Of a stretch of 64,000 nucleotides of DNA, positions 1 through 7,688 are shown one piece after another (the stretch's first letter is position 1; every line of letters begins with the position of its first letter). Made by a program: the position numbers and the translations under genes. Origin of the DNA: Arthrobacter gengyunqii. GTDB taxonomy: Bacteria > Actinomycetota > Actinomycetes > Actinomycetales > Micrococcaceae. The stretch covers positions 1,364,001 to 1,428,000 of the forward strand of contig NZ_CP095461.1 of assembly GCF_023022985.1 (NCBI RefSeq), read 5' to 3'. The notes under the pieces are model-generated. The model was not told the origin of the DNA and ran no database searches. It saw nothing but the letters and a program-made list of their open reading frames with translations.

Positions 1-453
1 CGCAACGTGGTTGGTCTGGAAGGCGCGTCCTCCTCGGAGTTCGACCCGGACACCGACTTCCCGGTCATCGCCACCATGGCGGAGCAGAAGCACATTGTCT
101 CCGGCGAGGGCGACATGGGCGGCACCATGCGCCTGGGCCTGTGGGATGCGAAGCTCGAAGAGGGCTCCGTGGTTGCCAAGACCTACGGGAAGACGGCAGT
201 CGCTGAACGCCACCGCCACCGCTACGAGGTCAACAACGAGTACCGCGACCAGATCGCCGAGGCAGGCCTGTCCTTCTCCGGCACCACGGTTGACGGCGGA
301 CTCGTGGAGTTCGTTGAACTTCCGGCCGAGGTGCACCCGTACTACGTCTCCACGCAGGCGCACCCGGAGCTCAGCTCCCGCCCCACGCGCCCGCACCCGC
401 TCTTTGCCGGTCTGGTGAAGGCCGCCCTGGCACGCCAGAACGGCAAGGGCTAG
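1..453 (+). CDS. pyrG: CTP synthase, C-terminal part (5' end outside window)
   Basis: This is the last 150 codons of CTP synthase, which aminates UTP to CTP using glutamine-derived ammonia. Only the end of the class I glutamine amidotransferase domain is present. The conserved HRHRYEVN segment and the terminal AHPEL motif, which carries the His and Glu of the catalytic triad, are visible. The frame is open from base 1 and ends at TAG 451-453, so the gene starts upstream. It lies 7 bp before a Nudix gene and close to xerD, the same order as pyrG-Rv1700-xerD in Mycobacterium, which supports the call. The triad's nucleophilic Cys is outside the window. Confidence 0.95.
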   Translation, partial: RNVVGLEGASSSEFDPDTDFPVIATMAEQKHIVSGEGDMGGTMRLGLWDAKLEEGSVVAKTYGKTAVAERHRHRYEVNNEYRDQIAEAGLSFSGTTVDGGLVEFVELPAEVHPYYVSTQAHPELSSRPTRPHPLFAGLVKAALARQNGKG

Positions 454-460
454 CAATCCC

Positions 461-1132
461 GTGAGCGAGACCAGAGGGTTCGCCGACGAACAGAGTCCCC
501 GCCGCCTGCTGAGTTCCTCCGTGGAATACACCGGGCGCGTCTGGGACGTGGTCAGCGAGAAGTTCCAGCTGACCGACGACGGCGAACCCCTGGTCCGCGA
601 CTACATCCGCCACCCCGGCGCCGTGGCCATCCTGGCCATGAACGACGCCGGCCAGGTGCTGCTCATCAACCAGTACCGCCATCCGGTGCGGATGACGCTC
701 TGGGAAATCCCCGCGGGTTTGCTGGACATTGACGGCGAAGACTTTCAGGTGGGGGCTGCCCGGGAACTGGCCGAAGAAGCCGATATCGAAGCCAGCGAAT
801 GGAATGTCCTCACGGACCTGTTCCTCTCGCCCGGTTCCTCCCGCGAGGCCCTGCGTATTTACCTCGCCCGCGGCATTACCGAGGTTCCCGCAGCGGACCG
901 CCATGCGCGGACCGACGAGGAAGCGGAAATCCGCTTCCTGTGGGTGGACCTCGATGACGCCGTCCAGGCAGCATTGGACGGGCGGCTCCACAGCCCCTCG
1001 GCAGTGGCCGGCGTTTTGGCCGCAGCGGCAGCCCGTCCCTCGGGTTTTGCGAACCTGCGCCCCGGGGATGCCCCCTGGCCCGAACACCACTCCCAGCACT
1101 CCACCTGGCCGCAGGGCCCCGTTTCTTCTTAG
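461..1132 (+). CDS. Nudix hydrolase, ADP-ribose pyrophosphatase type (Rv1700-like)
   Basis: A 223-residue Nudix protein expected to hydrolyse ADP-ribose to AMP and ribose-5-phosphate. The Nudix box is at about residues 86-109: WEIPAG precedes it and the helix reads RELAEEADI. Two departures from the strict box are visible: six rather than five residues between Gly86 and Glu93, and Asp where the last Gly is usual. The six-residue spacing is, from memory, also found in mycobacterial ADP-ribose pyrophosphatases, so it is probably a family trait. The GTG start at 461 lies 7 nt after pyrG; xerD follows 13 bp after its stop, suggesting one transcript. Substrate is inferred from family and synteny. 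Confidence 0.85.
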   Translation: MSETRGFADEQSPRRLLSSSVEYTGRVWDVVSEKFQLTDDGEPLVRDYIRHPGAVAILAMNDAGQVLLINQYRHPVRMTLWEIPAGLLDIDGEDFQVGAARELAEEADIEASEWNVLTDLFLSPGSSREALRIYLARGITEVPAADRHARTDEEAEIRFLWVDLDDAVQAALDGRLHSPSAVAGVLAAAAARPSGFANLRPGDAPWPEHHSQHSTWPQGPVSS

Positions 1133-1145
1133 GACACTGACTGCC

Positions 1146-2429
1146 ATGGCCGCCTCCGATCTCCCTGCAGGCGGACACGCGCCGGCGCCGGCCGGCCTAT
1201 CCGTGCCGATTGACTATCCGGCCGCGCAGGCCAACGACACCGTGGTGTTCGATTTCTCCGCGATCAACGCCACTCTGCGGCTGGACTCGCCCGCCGAACT
1301 CCTGCGCGCCGCGCTTGCCCAGGACAAGGCCAACGGCGAATCCGCGGCGAAGGCAGCTGGAACCGCAACGGTGGCGGTGCCTGCCGGCGACACGGCTACG
1401 GCTGCGGAAACCGCGTCCGCATCCGGTAAGGCTTCCGCCGCGACTAAGAAAACCCCGGCACCGAAGGGCCCGTCCGCCGCGGACGAGCTGCGCGCCACCG
1501 CCGTCGGCCGCGAAATCGGCGGCTATCTGCAGCACATGGCCGTGGAACGTGGACTGGCCGTCAACACCCTGGACGCCTACCGCCGCGACCTGCTCCGCTA
1601 CGCCCGTTTCCTGGCCTCCCGCGGGGTGGAGGACGTTGCCCGGATTTCCCGCCACGACGTCACGGCCTTCGCCCAGTCGATCGTTGAGGGCTCCGACGGT
1701 GCCTCCGCTCTGAGCGTCCGCTCCGCAGCCCGCACCGTCGTTGCGGTTCGCGGACTGCACAAATTCTGGGCTCTGGAAGGGCTGACCACCGCCGATCCCG
1801 CTGCGGATGTGCATCCGCCGCTGCCCGGCAAGCGCCTGCCCAAAGCCATCAGCGTCAATGAAGTCACCCGGATCCTGGAAGCGGTCTCCACCGAGACCCC
1901 CACCGGGCTGCGGGACCGGGCGCTGCTCGAATTCCTGTACTCCACCGGCGCCCGCATCAGCGAGGCCGTTGGTTTGGACATTGACGACCTGTCGCTGGAG
2001 CGCATTCCGGCCAACGGTCCGGACGTCGTGCGGCTGTTCGGCAAGGGCTCCAAGGAGCGCCTGGTGCCGCTGGGCTCCTATGCCGCCCGCGCACTCGACG
2101 AGTATCTGGTCCGCGGCCGGCCGGCCGCATCCGTGAAGGGCAAGGGCACTCCGGCGCTGTTCCTGAATGCCCGCGGCGGCCGCCTGAGCCGGCAGAGCGC
2201 CTGGACCATTCTCAAGAACGCCGCGGAGAAGGCCCAGATTGGCCGCGACGTGTCTCCGCATACGCTGCGGCACTCCTTCGCGACCCACCTGCTGGAGGGC
2301 GGGGCCGACGTCCGAGTGGTCCAGGAGCTGCTCGGGCACGCCTCGGTGACCACCACCCAGGTGTACACGCTGGTGACCGCCGAAACCCTGCGCGAGGTTT
2401 ACGCCGCCGCGCACCCCCGGGCGCTGTGA
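1146..2429 (+). CDS. xerD: Tyrosine recombinase XerD with long N-terminal extension
   Basis: Site-specific recombinase that with XerC resolves chromosome dimers at dif. All catalytic residues are visible: Arg270 (STGARISE), Lys300 or Lys303 (GKGSKER), His372 and Arg375 (HTLRH), His398 (LLGHAS) and Tyr407 (TQVYT). The SAM-like core-binding domain begins near residue 120. The ATG at 1146 has AGGA 11 nt upstream and gives 427 residues, against about 300 for usual XerD. The extra 110 or so residues are Ala/Thr-rich and look disordered, so a later start is possible. The housekeeping context (pyrG, scpAB, cmk, der) argues for the chromosomal XerD rather than a mobile-element integrase. Confidence 0.9.
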   Translation: MAASDLPAGGHAPAPAGLSVPIDYPAAQANDTVVFDFSAINATLRLDSPAELLRAALAQDKANGESAAKAAGTATVAVPAGDTATAAETASASGKASAATKKTPAPKGPSAADELRATAVGREIGGYLQHMAVERGLAVNTLDAYRRDLLRYARFLASRGVEDVARISRHDVTAFAQSIVEGSDGASALSVRSAARTVVAVRGLHKFWALEGLTTADPAADVHPPLPGKRLPKAISVNEVTRILEAVSTETPTGLRDRALLEFLYSTGARISEAVGLDIDDLSLERIPANGPDVVRLFGKGSKERLVPLGSYAARALDEYLVRGRPAASVKGKGTPALFLNARGGRLSRQSAWTILKNAAEKAQIGRDVSPHTLRHSFATHLLEGGADVRVVQELLGHASVTTTQVYTLVTAETLREVYAAAHPRAL

Positions 2430-2959
2430 ACGAGGCAGTGAACAACTCCCAGCCAGGCAGCGGACCTTCGGTGCCGCCGCCCCGGGCTGTGCCGGTGGTC
2501 CTGTGCTTCCTGATGCGCGACACCCCGGAGCAGGGCGCCGAAGTGCTGATGGGTTTGAAGCAGACCGGGTTTGGCATCGGCCGGATTGTCACGCTCGGCG
2601 GCCATGTGGAACCGGGGGAGACCCCGGTCCAGGCTGCTGTGCGGGAAGTCTTTGAAGAATCCGGCGTCACGGTGGAGGAAAAAGACTTGGAGCACGCCGG
2701 GACGGTGGAGTTCGTTTTCCCGGCCCGTCCGGAGTGGGACATGTCCACCGTTGTCTACCGGTCCCGGACCTGGAACGGCGAGCCAACGCCGTCGTCGGAA
2801 ATCATTCCCGCCTGGTATCCCGTGGGAGAAGTCCCGTATGCACAGATGTGGCCGGACTCGGCCCACTGGATGCCGGAGGTGCTCGCCGGACGGTATTTCG
2901 ACGCCGTCGTCACCCTGGCGCAGGACAACGAGAGTGTTGCCAGCGTGGTTTTTTCCTGA
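2426..2959 (+). CDS. Nudix hydrolase, MutT/MTH1-like
   Basis: A 177-residue Nudix protein with an intact box: GGHVEPGE, then REVFEESGV. The stretch [11 protein letters not shown] just before it resembles the start of MTH1-type 8-oxo-dGTP diphosphatases, so removal of oxidised purine nucleotides is the likely role; this is by similarity only. The GTG start overlaps the xerD stop by 4 bp, which implies translational coupling. The N-terminal 20 residues are Pro/Ser-rich. It faces prpC across a perfect 17-bp hairpin and is the last gene of the pyrG-xerD group before the accessory block. Confidence 0.8.
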   Translation: MNEAVNNSQPGSGPSVPPPRAVPVVLCFLMRDTPEQGAEVLMGLKQTGFGIGRIVTLGGHVEPGETPVQAAVREVFEESGVTVEEKDLEHAGTVEFVFPARPEWDMSTVVYRSRTWNGEPTPSSEIIPAWYPVGEVPYAQMWPDSAHWMPEVLAGRYFDAVVTLAQDNESVASVVFS

Positions 2960-3060
2960 CCGCTTTGCCCGCCTGTCCCGTCAGGCAGGCCATGCCCGTA
3001 TTGCGCCTGAACTCCACCGCCCAGCGAAAAAGTGTATACGGACAGGAGAGCCTCACTACA

Positions 3061-3098
3061 CAAGCGCCCGTTGCAGGAATCCCTGCAACGGGCGCTTG
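3061..3098. terminator. Perfect 17-bp hairpin between convergent genes
   Basis: Arms 3061-3077 and 3082-3098 are exact reverse complements around a 4-nt loop (AATC). It sits between the convergent stops of the MutT-like gene (2959) and prpC (3120). There is no T-run on either side, so it may work as a Rho-independent-like block or an mRNA 3'-end protector in both directions. Confidence 0.65.
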
Positions 3099-3119
3099 GC
3101 GTGCTGGCTGGTTGGCTGC

Positions 3120-4253
3120 TTAGCCCACGTGCCGTTCCTCAGGGCCGTCGTAGACGCTGAGCGGACGGATCAGGGAGTTGGCTTCCAGCTGCTCCATGAT
3201 GTGCGCCGTCCACCCGGTGATTCGGGCGGCCACGAACAGCGGCGTGAAGGTGGGCGTGTCAAAACCCATCATGTGGTAAACCGGACCGGCCGGGTAATCC
3301 AGGTTCGGCAGGATGTTCTTGCGCTCACCCATAGCCGACTCCAGCGCCGTGTACAGCTCGCCCAGGTCCGCCCGGTCGTAGTGCTTGACCATCTTGTCCA
3401 TGGAGGCCTTCATGGTGGGCACGCGCGAGTCGCCGTTCTTGTACACGCGGTGGCCGAAGCCCATGATCTTCTTCTTGTCCGCCAAAGCGGTGTCCAGCCA
3501 GCCGGCGGCATGGGCGGCAACGTCGCCTTCGCCGGCGCTGGCGGTGATCTCCTCGAACGTGTGCATCACGGCCTCGTTGGCGCCGCCGTGAAGCGGGCCC
3601 TTGAGCGCCCCGATGGCACCGGTCACTGCCGAGTGCAGGTCCGACAGCGTGGACGTGATCACGCGGCCGGTGAACGTGGAGGCATTGAAGGAGTGCTCCG
3701 CGTACAGGATCATCGACACGTTGAACGCTTCCACCACCTCGGGGGCGGCTTCCTCGCCGAACGTCATCCAAAGGAAGTTCGCCGAATAGTCCAGGTCGTC
3801 GCGGGGATCCACGACGTCCTGGCCACGGCGGCGGCGCTGGTCATAGGCCACCACTGCCGGCATGGCGGCGAAGAGGCTTACGGACTTCTCCATGTTGGCC
3901 TGCACCGAGGAATCCTCGGCCAGCTCATGCGATGCCCCCAGCACGGATGCCGCGGTGCGGCACACGTCCATGGGATGGCACGTGGTCGGCAGGGCATCGA
4001 TGACGGCCTTCAGCTCCGGGGTGAGGGCCCGCTGGGCCCGCTCGCCCGACGTGAACTCGGCAAGCTGATCCGCGGTGGGCAGCTCGCCGTTCCACAGCAG
4101 GTAGGCAACCTCTTCGAAACTGCAGTGAGCGGCCAGTTCCTGGACCGGATAGCCGCGGTACAGCAGCGAGTTGGTTTCCGGGTTGACCTTGGAGATTTTG
4201 GTCGTGTCAACGAGGACACCCGCCAGTCCCTTGTGGATCTGATCATCTGTCAT
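3120..4253 (-). CDS. prpC: 2-methylcitrate synthase
   Basis: Condenses propionyl-CoA with oxaloacetate to 2-methylcitrate, the first step of the methylcitrate cycle. The 377-residue protein has the citrate-synthase triad: His222 in LHGGANEAV, His268 in GFGHRVYK and Asp319 in PNLDYPAG. The ATG at 4253 has AAAGGAG upstream. It lies 53 bp downstream of prpB and closes the prpD-prpB-prpC run. Family members often also use acetyl-CoA. A housekeeping citrate synthase cannot be excluded from sequence alone, but the prpBD neighbours make the methylcitrate role much more likely. Confidence 0.92.
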   Translation of the reverse strand: MTDDQIHKGLAGVLVDTTKISKVNPETNSLLYRGYPVQELAAHCSFEEVAYLLWNGELPTADQLAEFTSGERAQRALTPELKAVIDALPTTCHPMDVCRTAASVLGASHELAEDSSVQANMEKSVSLFAAMPAVVAYDQRRRRGQDVVDPRDDLDYSANFLWMTFGEEAAPEVVEAFNVSMILYAEHSFNASTFTGRVITSTLSDLHSAVTGAIGALKGPLHGGANEAVMHTFEEITASAGEGDVAAHAAGWLDTALADKKKIMGFGHRVYKNGDSRVPTMKASMDKMVKHYDRADLGELYTALESAMGERKNILPNLDYPAGPVYHMMGFDTPTFTPLFVAARITGWTAHIMEQLEANSLIRPLSVYDGPEERHVG

Positions 4254-4306
4254 AGTGAAAGACTCCTTTGTCGCGGTGGTTTGCTGCGGGGATTCCGGCG
4301 GAAATG

Positions 4307-5212
4307 CTAGTGCTTGCCCGGAACCTGGAAGTTGAAGACCGACGTGTCGAAGCGGTTGTAGGCTTCATAATCCACCAGATCGTACAAACGTGCACGCGTG
4401 AGCATGTTGGGGACATCGTCCTGCTGGGTGCCCTTGGCCTTGATGGTCTCCAGCGTGCGTTCCGCGGCACCCATGGCGCTGCGCAGCAGGGTCACCGGAT
4501 AGATGACCATGTTCACGCCCACCGAGGCGAGCTCGTCGTAGCTGAACAGCTCGCTCTTGCCGAACTCCGTCATATTGGCCAGGATCGGCACGTCGACGGC
4601 GTCCCGCATGGCGGCGAACTCTTCCAGCGTCTTCATGGCTTCGGGGAAGATGGCGTCCGCGCCGGCATCCACGAGGGCACGGGCACGGTCCTGAGCCGCC
4701 TCTAGGCCATCCACGGCGCGGATGTCGGTGCGGGCCATGATCAGGAAGTTCGGATCGCGGCGTGCGTCCGCGGCGGCACGGATCCGCTTGGTGGCGGTGT
4801 CCAGGTCCACCACGTTCTTGCCGTCCAGGTGGCCGCAGCGCTTGGGATTGAACTGGTCCTCTATGTGGCAGCCGGCCAGGCCGGCGTTCTCGAGTTCCTG
4901 GATGGAGCGGGCCACGTTCATCGGCTCGCCGAAGCCGGTGTCGGCATCGACGATGGCGGGCAGGTCCGTCATCCGGGCGATCTGTCCGGCGCGGGTGGCG
5001 ACCTCGGTCAGCGTGGTCAGGCCGATGTCCGGCAGGCCGAGGTCATTGGCGAGGACAGCGCCGGAGATGTAGACGCCGTCGAACCCTTTTTCCTCGATCA
5101 GGCGGGCGGACAGCGGATTGAACGCGCCGGGGAACTGCTGGAGCGTGCCGGACGCGAGTCCTTCACGGAAGGCGATGCGCTTGGCTTCGGGGGTTACGGA
5201 GGAGTACAGCAT
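4307..5212 (-). CDS. prpB: 2-methylisocitrate lyase
   Basis: Cleaves 2-methylisocitrate to pyruvate and succinate, the last step of the methylcitrate cycle. The 301-residue protein belongs to the isocitrate lyase/PEP mutase superfamily. It shows the metal-binding DADTGFGE segment (Asp89, Asp91) and the catalytic KRCGH motif at 124-128 with Cys126. Its ATG directly abuts the TAA of prpD (TAAATG arrangement), with the ribosome site GAAGGGAC inside the prpD tail, so translation of the two is probably coupled. Confidence 0.95.
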   Translation of the reverse strand: MLYSSVTPEAKRIAFREGLASGTLQQFPGAFNPLSARLIEEKGFDGVYISGAVLANDLGLPDIGLTTLTEVATRAGQIARMTDLPAIVDADTGFGEPMNVARSIQELENAGLAGCHIEDQFNPKRCGHLDGKNVVDLDTATKRIRAAADARRDPNFLIMARTDIRAVDGLEAAQDRARALVDAGADAIFPEAMKTLEEFAAMRDAVDVPILANMTEFGKSELFSYDELASVGVNMVIYPVTLLRSAMGAAERTLETIKAKGTQQDDVPNMLTRARLYDLVDYEAYNRFDTSVFNFQVPGKH

Positions 5213-6730
5213 TTAGAAGAGTCCCTTCGGGGCGTTGGCCGGGTCAATGACGCCGTCGGCTGCGGAGATGTTTAGCTGGTCCAGCTCGCCGGCGGCCAGT
5301 TCGGGCAGGCGCTGCACAGTGGTCAGGAACCGCTCAATCTCCTCTTCGGAGACCAGGCCGGCGGCCAGGGTGCGGAACTTGTTGATGTACTGCTCGCGGG
5401 CGAACGGCTTGGCGCCCAGCGGGTGCGCGTCGGCGACGGCGATTTCATCGGTGATTTCGGTGCCGTCGGTCAGGACGATGGTGACCTTGCCGCCGAAGGC
5501 CTTTTCGTTGATGTCCAGCGAGTGGTAGCGGCGGGTCCATTCCGGATCCTCCACCGTGGTGACCTTGTTCCACAACTCCACGGTGTCGGCGCGGCCGGCA
5601 CGCTCGGGGGCGTAGGAATCCACGTGGTGCCAGGAACCGTCCTGCAGGGCAACGGTGAAGATGTACGGAATGGAGTGGTCCAGCGTCTCGCGTGAGGCCG
5701 TCGGATCGTACTTCTGCGGATCGTTGGCGCCGGATCCGATCACATAGTGGGTGTGGTGCGAGGTGGCGATCAGGACGCTGGCCACCTGCGAGGCGTCGGC
5801 CGCCTCAGGGTGTTCGCGGTGGATCTTCCGGGCCAGGTCGATCCAGGCCTGGGCCTGGTACTCGGCGGAGTGTTCCTTGGTGTAGGTGTCCAGGATGGCG
5901 CGCTTGGCTTCGCCGGTCTCGGGCAGCGGAACTTCATAGGCGGCGTCGGGGCCGTCCAGCATCCAGGCGATCACGCCGTCCTCACCCTCATAGATCGGGG
6001 TGGGGGAGGTCTGTCCGCGCATGGCGCGGTCCACGGCTTCCACGGCCATCTTGCCGGCGAACGCCGGAGCGTGGGCCTTCCAAGTGGAGATCTCGCCCTT
6101 GCGGGACTGCCGGGTGGCAGTGGTGGTGTGCAGGGCCTGGCCCACGGCCTGGAAGATGGTGTCGACGTCGAGGCCCAGCAGGGTGCCGATGCCGGCGGCA
6201 GCGGACGGGCCGAGGTGGGCTACGTGGTCGATCTTGTGCTTGTGCAGGCAGATGGCCTTGACCAGGTCCACCTGGATTTCGTAACCGGTGGCGATGCCGC
6301 GGATCAGGTCGGCGCCGGAGGCACCGGTGTGCTGCGCGACGGCGAGCAGCGGCGGAATGTTGTCACCCGGGTGGGAGTACTCGGCGGCCAGGAAGGTGTC
6401 GTGGTAGTCGAGTTCACGGACGGCGACGCCGTTGGCCCAGGCAGCCCATTCCGGGGAGGTCTTCTGCTCGACGCCGAACACAGCCGAGCCGTTGCCGTGC
6501 GCGGAGGGGGAGAAGGACAGCGCCTGGGCGCGGGCGGCGACGATGGGCCCGCGGTTCAGGGAGGCGATGGCCACCGAGGCGTTGTCGATGATGCGGTTGA
6601 TGACCATGTCCGTGACCTCGTCGGTCACGGCAACGGGGTCAGCGGCGACCTCGGCGATCTTGTAGGCCAGCTGGTCTTCGCGGGCCAGGTTCTCGTCGCT
6701 GCGGTGGACCCGCACTTTGTGGAGATTCAT
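5213..6730 (-). CDS. prpD: 2-methylcitrate dehydratase (iron-independent MmgE/PrpD type)
   Basis: Dehydrates 2-methylcitrate towards 2-methylisocitrate. The 505-residue protein matches the PrpD/MmgE family in length and in its N-terminal all-helical part. The ATG at 6730 has a strong AAAGGA site. The same frame stays open upstream to 7249, but that stretch runs antisense through the GntR gene and is not believed. No acnD or prpF is nearby, which fits the PrpD-dependent version of the cycle. It lies 94 bp downstream of the GntR gene and probably shares its transcript. Confidence 0.93.
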   Translation of the reverse strand: MNLHKVRVHRSDENLAREDQLAYKIAEVAADPVAVTDEVTDMVINRIIDNASVAIASLNRGPIVAARAQALSFSPSAHGNGSAVFGVEQKTSPEWAAWANGVAVRELDYHDTFLAAEYSHPGDNIPPLLAVAQHTGASGADLIRGIATGYEIQVDLVKAICLHKHKIDHVAHLGPSAAAGIGTLLGLDVDTIFQAVGQALHTTTATRQSRKGEISTWKAHAPAFAGKMAVEAVDRAMRGQTSPTPIYEGEDGVIAWMLDGPDAAYEVPLPETGEAKRAILDTYTKEHSAEYQAQAWIDLARKIHREHPEAADASQVASVLIATSHHTHYVIGSGANDPQKYDPTASRETLDHSIPYIFTVALQDGSWHHVDSYAPERAGRADTVELWNKVTTVEDPEWTRRYHSLDINEKAFGGKVTIVLTDGTEITDEIAVADAHPLGAKPFAREQYINKFRTLAAGLVSEEEIERFLTTVQRLPELAAGELDQLNISAADGVIDPANAPKGLF

Positions 6731-6824
6731 GGTGTGTCCTTTCGGGGGATGTTCTGGGAACGTTTTGGCGGAACTGTTATCGGTGGTGCTGTCATGAAGT
6801 GTTGGGGTGCCGGTTGAACGGCCT

Positions 6825-7478
6825 TCAAACCGGGGGACCGACTGCTGCGAGGAAGTGTTCCAGCGACTTGTGCAGGTGGACCGAGGTGGCTGCGGACGCC
6901 AGTGCCGGATCCCGGGAGGCAATGGCGGCGGCAATGGTGGCGTGTTCGCCGGCGGTGGCGAGCAGCCGCTCCGGGTTGTCCTTGGCCAGCCTGCGGACCC
7001 GGGCCAGATGCAGCCGCACGTTCGCCAGCGCCTGGGCGAGGTAGGTGTTTGCTGCAGCAGTGTCGATGGCTTCATCGAGCCGGGCCACCAGGGCGTAGTA
7101 ACCCGAGCGGGACGGGTCCAGCCCGGTTTCCTGGACGATGAGGTCTGCCGCCTGCTCGAAGTCCCGGCGCAGGCCGGCGAAGAGTTCGGGTTCCCCGCGG
7201 GTGGCTGCCAGCGCGGCGGCCTTGCACTCCAGCGCCTGGCGGAGCTCAAACAGTTCGGTCACGGTCTCCGGGGAAATGGACGTGACGACGACGCCGCGTC
7301 CGTTGTGCGGGGCGGTCAGGCCGTCGGCGGTGAGCCGGCTCAGTGCTTCGCGCAGGGGGGTGCGGGAAATCCCCAGGCGCTGCGACTGCTCCACTTCGCC
7401 CAGGACGGTTCCGGGCAGGAGCCTGCCGGCCACGATATCTTCGCGGAGCGCCCGGTAGGCGCGGTCGCTTGCCCGCAT
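6825..7478 (-). CDS. GntR-family regulator (FCD type) of the prp genes
   Basis: A 217-residue transcription factor. The N-terminal winged helix-turn-helix (about 5-65) contains [15 protein letters not shown], typical of GntR. The C-terminal FCD domain carries the spaced His/Asp residues that in this family bind a metal or acid ligand ([13 protein letters not shown], then HLHKSLEH). The ATG at 7478 has AAAGGAG. A longer in-frame GTG-type start at 7601 is rejected because it would place the TGTATACA palindrome inside coding sequence. It lies first in the prpDBC direction and divergent to prpE, so it is probably the propionate-responsive regulator of both; the ligand is inferred. Confidence 0.85.
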   Translation of the reverse strand: MRASDRAYRALREDIVAGRLLPGTVLGEVEQSQRLGISRTPLREALSRLTADGLTAPHNGRGVVVTSISPETVTELFELRQALECKAAALAATRGEPELFAGLRRDFEQAADLIVQETGLDPSRSGYYALVARLDEAIDTAAANTYLAQALANVRLHLARVRRLAKDNPERLLATAGEHATIAAAIASRDPALASAATSVHLHKSLEHFLAAVGPPV

Positions 7479-7545
7479 TGGCGCTCCTTTACACTGCTGG
7501 CCAGCCGGTGGATCCGAGCTGAGATGAATGTGATGTGCTTCATCA

Positions 7546-7555
7546 GTGTATACAC
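7546..7555. promoter_or_regulatory. Candidate GntR operator 1 (GTGTATACAC)
   Basis: Perfect 10-bp palindrome between the divergent GntR and prpE genes. On the minus strand a TAGGGT -10 candidate (7561-7566) would start transcription at about 7554, inside this site, which suits autorepression of the gntR-prpDBC unit. FCD-type GntR proteins commonly bind short palindromes with a GT...AC core, so the match is plausible but unproven. Confidence 0.6.
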
Positions 7556-7610
7556 AGCCGACCCTATTGGAAACCATTGACCCCGCTCCACCGCAGTTCA
7601 CTTTGTGTCA

Positions 7611-7618
7611 TGTATACA
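7611..7618. promoter_or_regulatory. Candidate GntR operator 2 (TGTATACA)
   Basis: A second copy of the TGTATACA palindrome, centred 64 bp (about six helical turns) from operator 1. It lies upstream of the proposed prpE -35 element. Two like-phased sites could allow looping or cooperative binding across the divergent promoters. Confidence 0.55.
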
Positions 7619-7626
7619 CAGTTCAG

Positions 7627-7668
7627 TTGTGGCGGACCTCCTCCTGCCCTAGGGTGATCGGTATCACA
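7627..7668 (+). promoter_or_regulatory. prpE promoter with CRP/GlxR-like site
   Basis: TTGTGG (7627-7632) and TAGGGT (7650-7655) are separated by 17 bp and would start transcription near 7662. The 16-bp sequence 7653-7668 reads GGTGA-N6-TCACA, one base off the TGTGA-N6-TCACA consensus shared by CRP and actinobacterial GlxR. Because it overlaps the -10 and start point, a bound regulator would be expected to repress. The promoter assignment is by eye. Confidence 0.5.
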
Positions 7669-7688
7669 TTGCGAATCGAGGAGGATTC

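Noticed and set aside
729..1145. In-frame upstream extension of the xerD reading frame into the Nudix gene
   Set aside because: It overlaps the well-supported Nudix gene in another frame and encodes Pro/Arg-rich shadow sequence; the ATG at 1146 is the first start outside that gene.
1197..2414. 405-codon minus-strand frame opposite xerD
   Set aside because: Gly/Val/His-rich composition typical of antisense shadow frames in high-GC DNA and no family resemblance.
1146..2429. Reading the tyrosine recombinase as a prophage or integron integrase
   Set aside because: The flanks are core genes in a conserved order, and no attachment repeats, cassettes or phage genes are present.
6731..7249. Extension of the prpD frame to 7249
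   Set aside because: It runs through the GntR gene on the same strand in another frame and has shadow composition; AAAGGA before 6730 marks the true prpD start.
7524..7543. Second CRP-like half site near the gntR start
   Set aside because: TGTGA-N6-TCATC matches only three of five bases on the right side and is better explained by chance.
7479..7601. Longer GntR start at 7601
   Set aside because: It would make the GTGTATACAC palindrome coding and lacks the AAAGGAG site found just before 7478.
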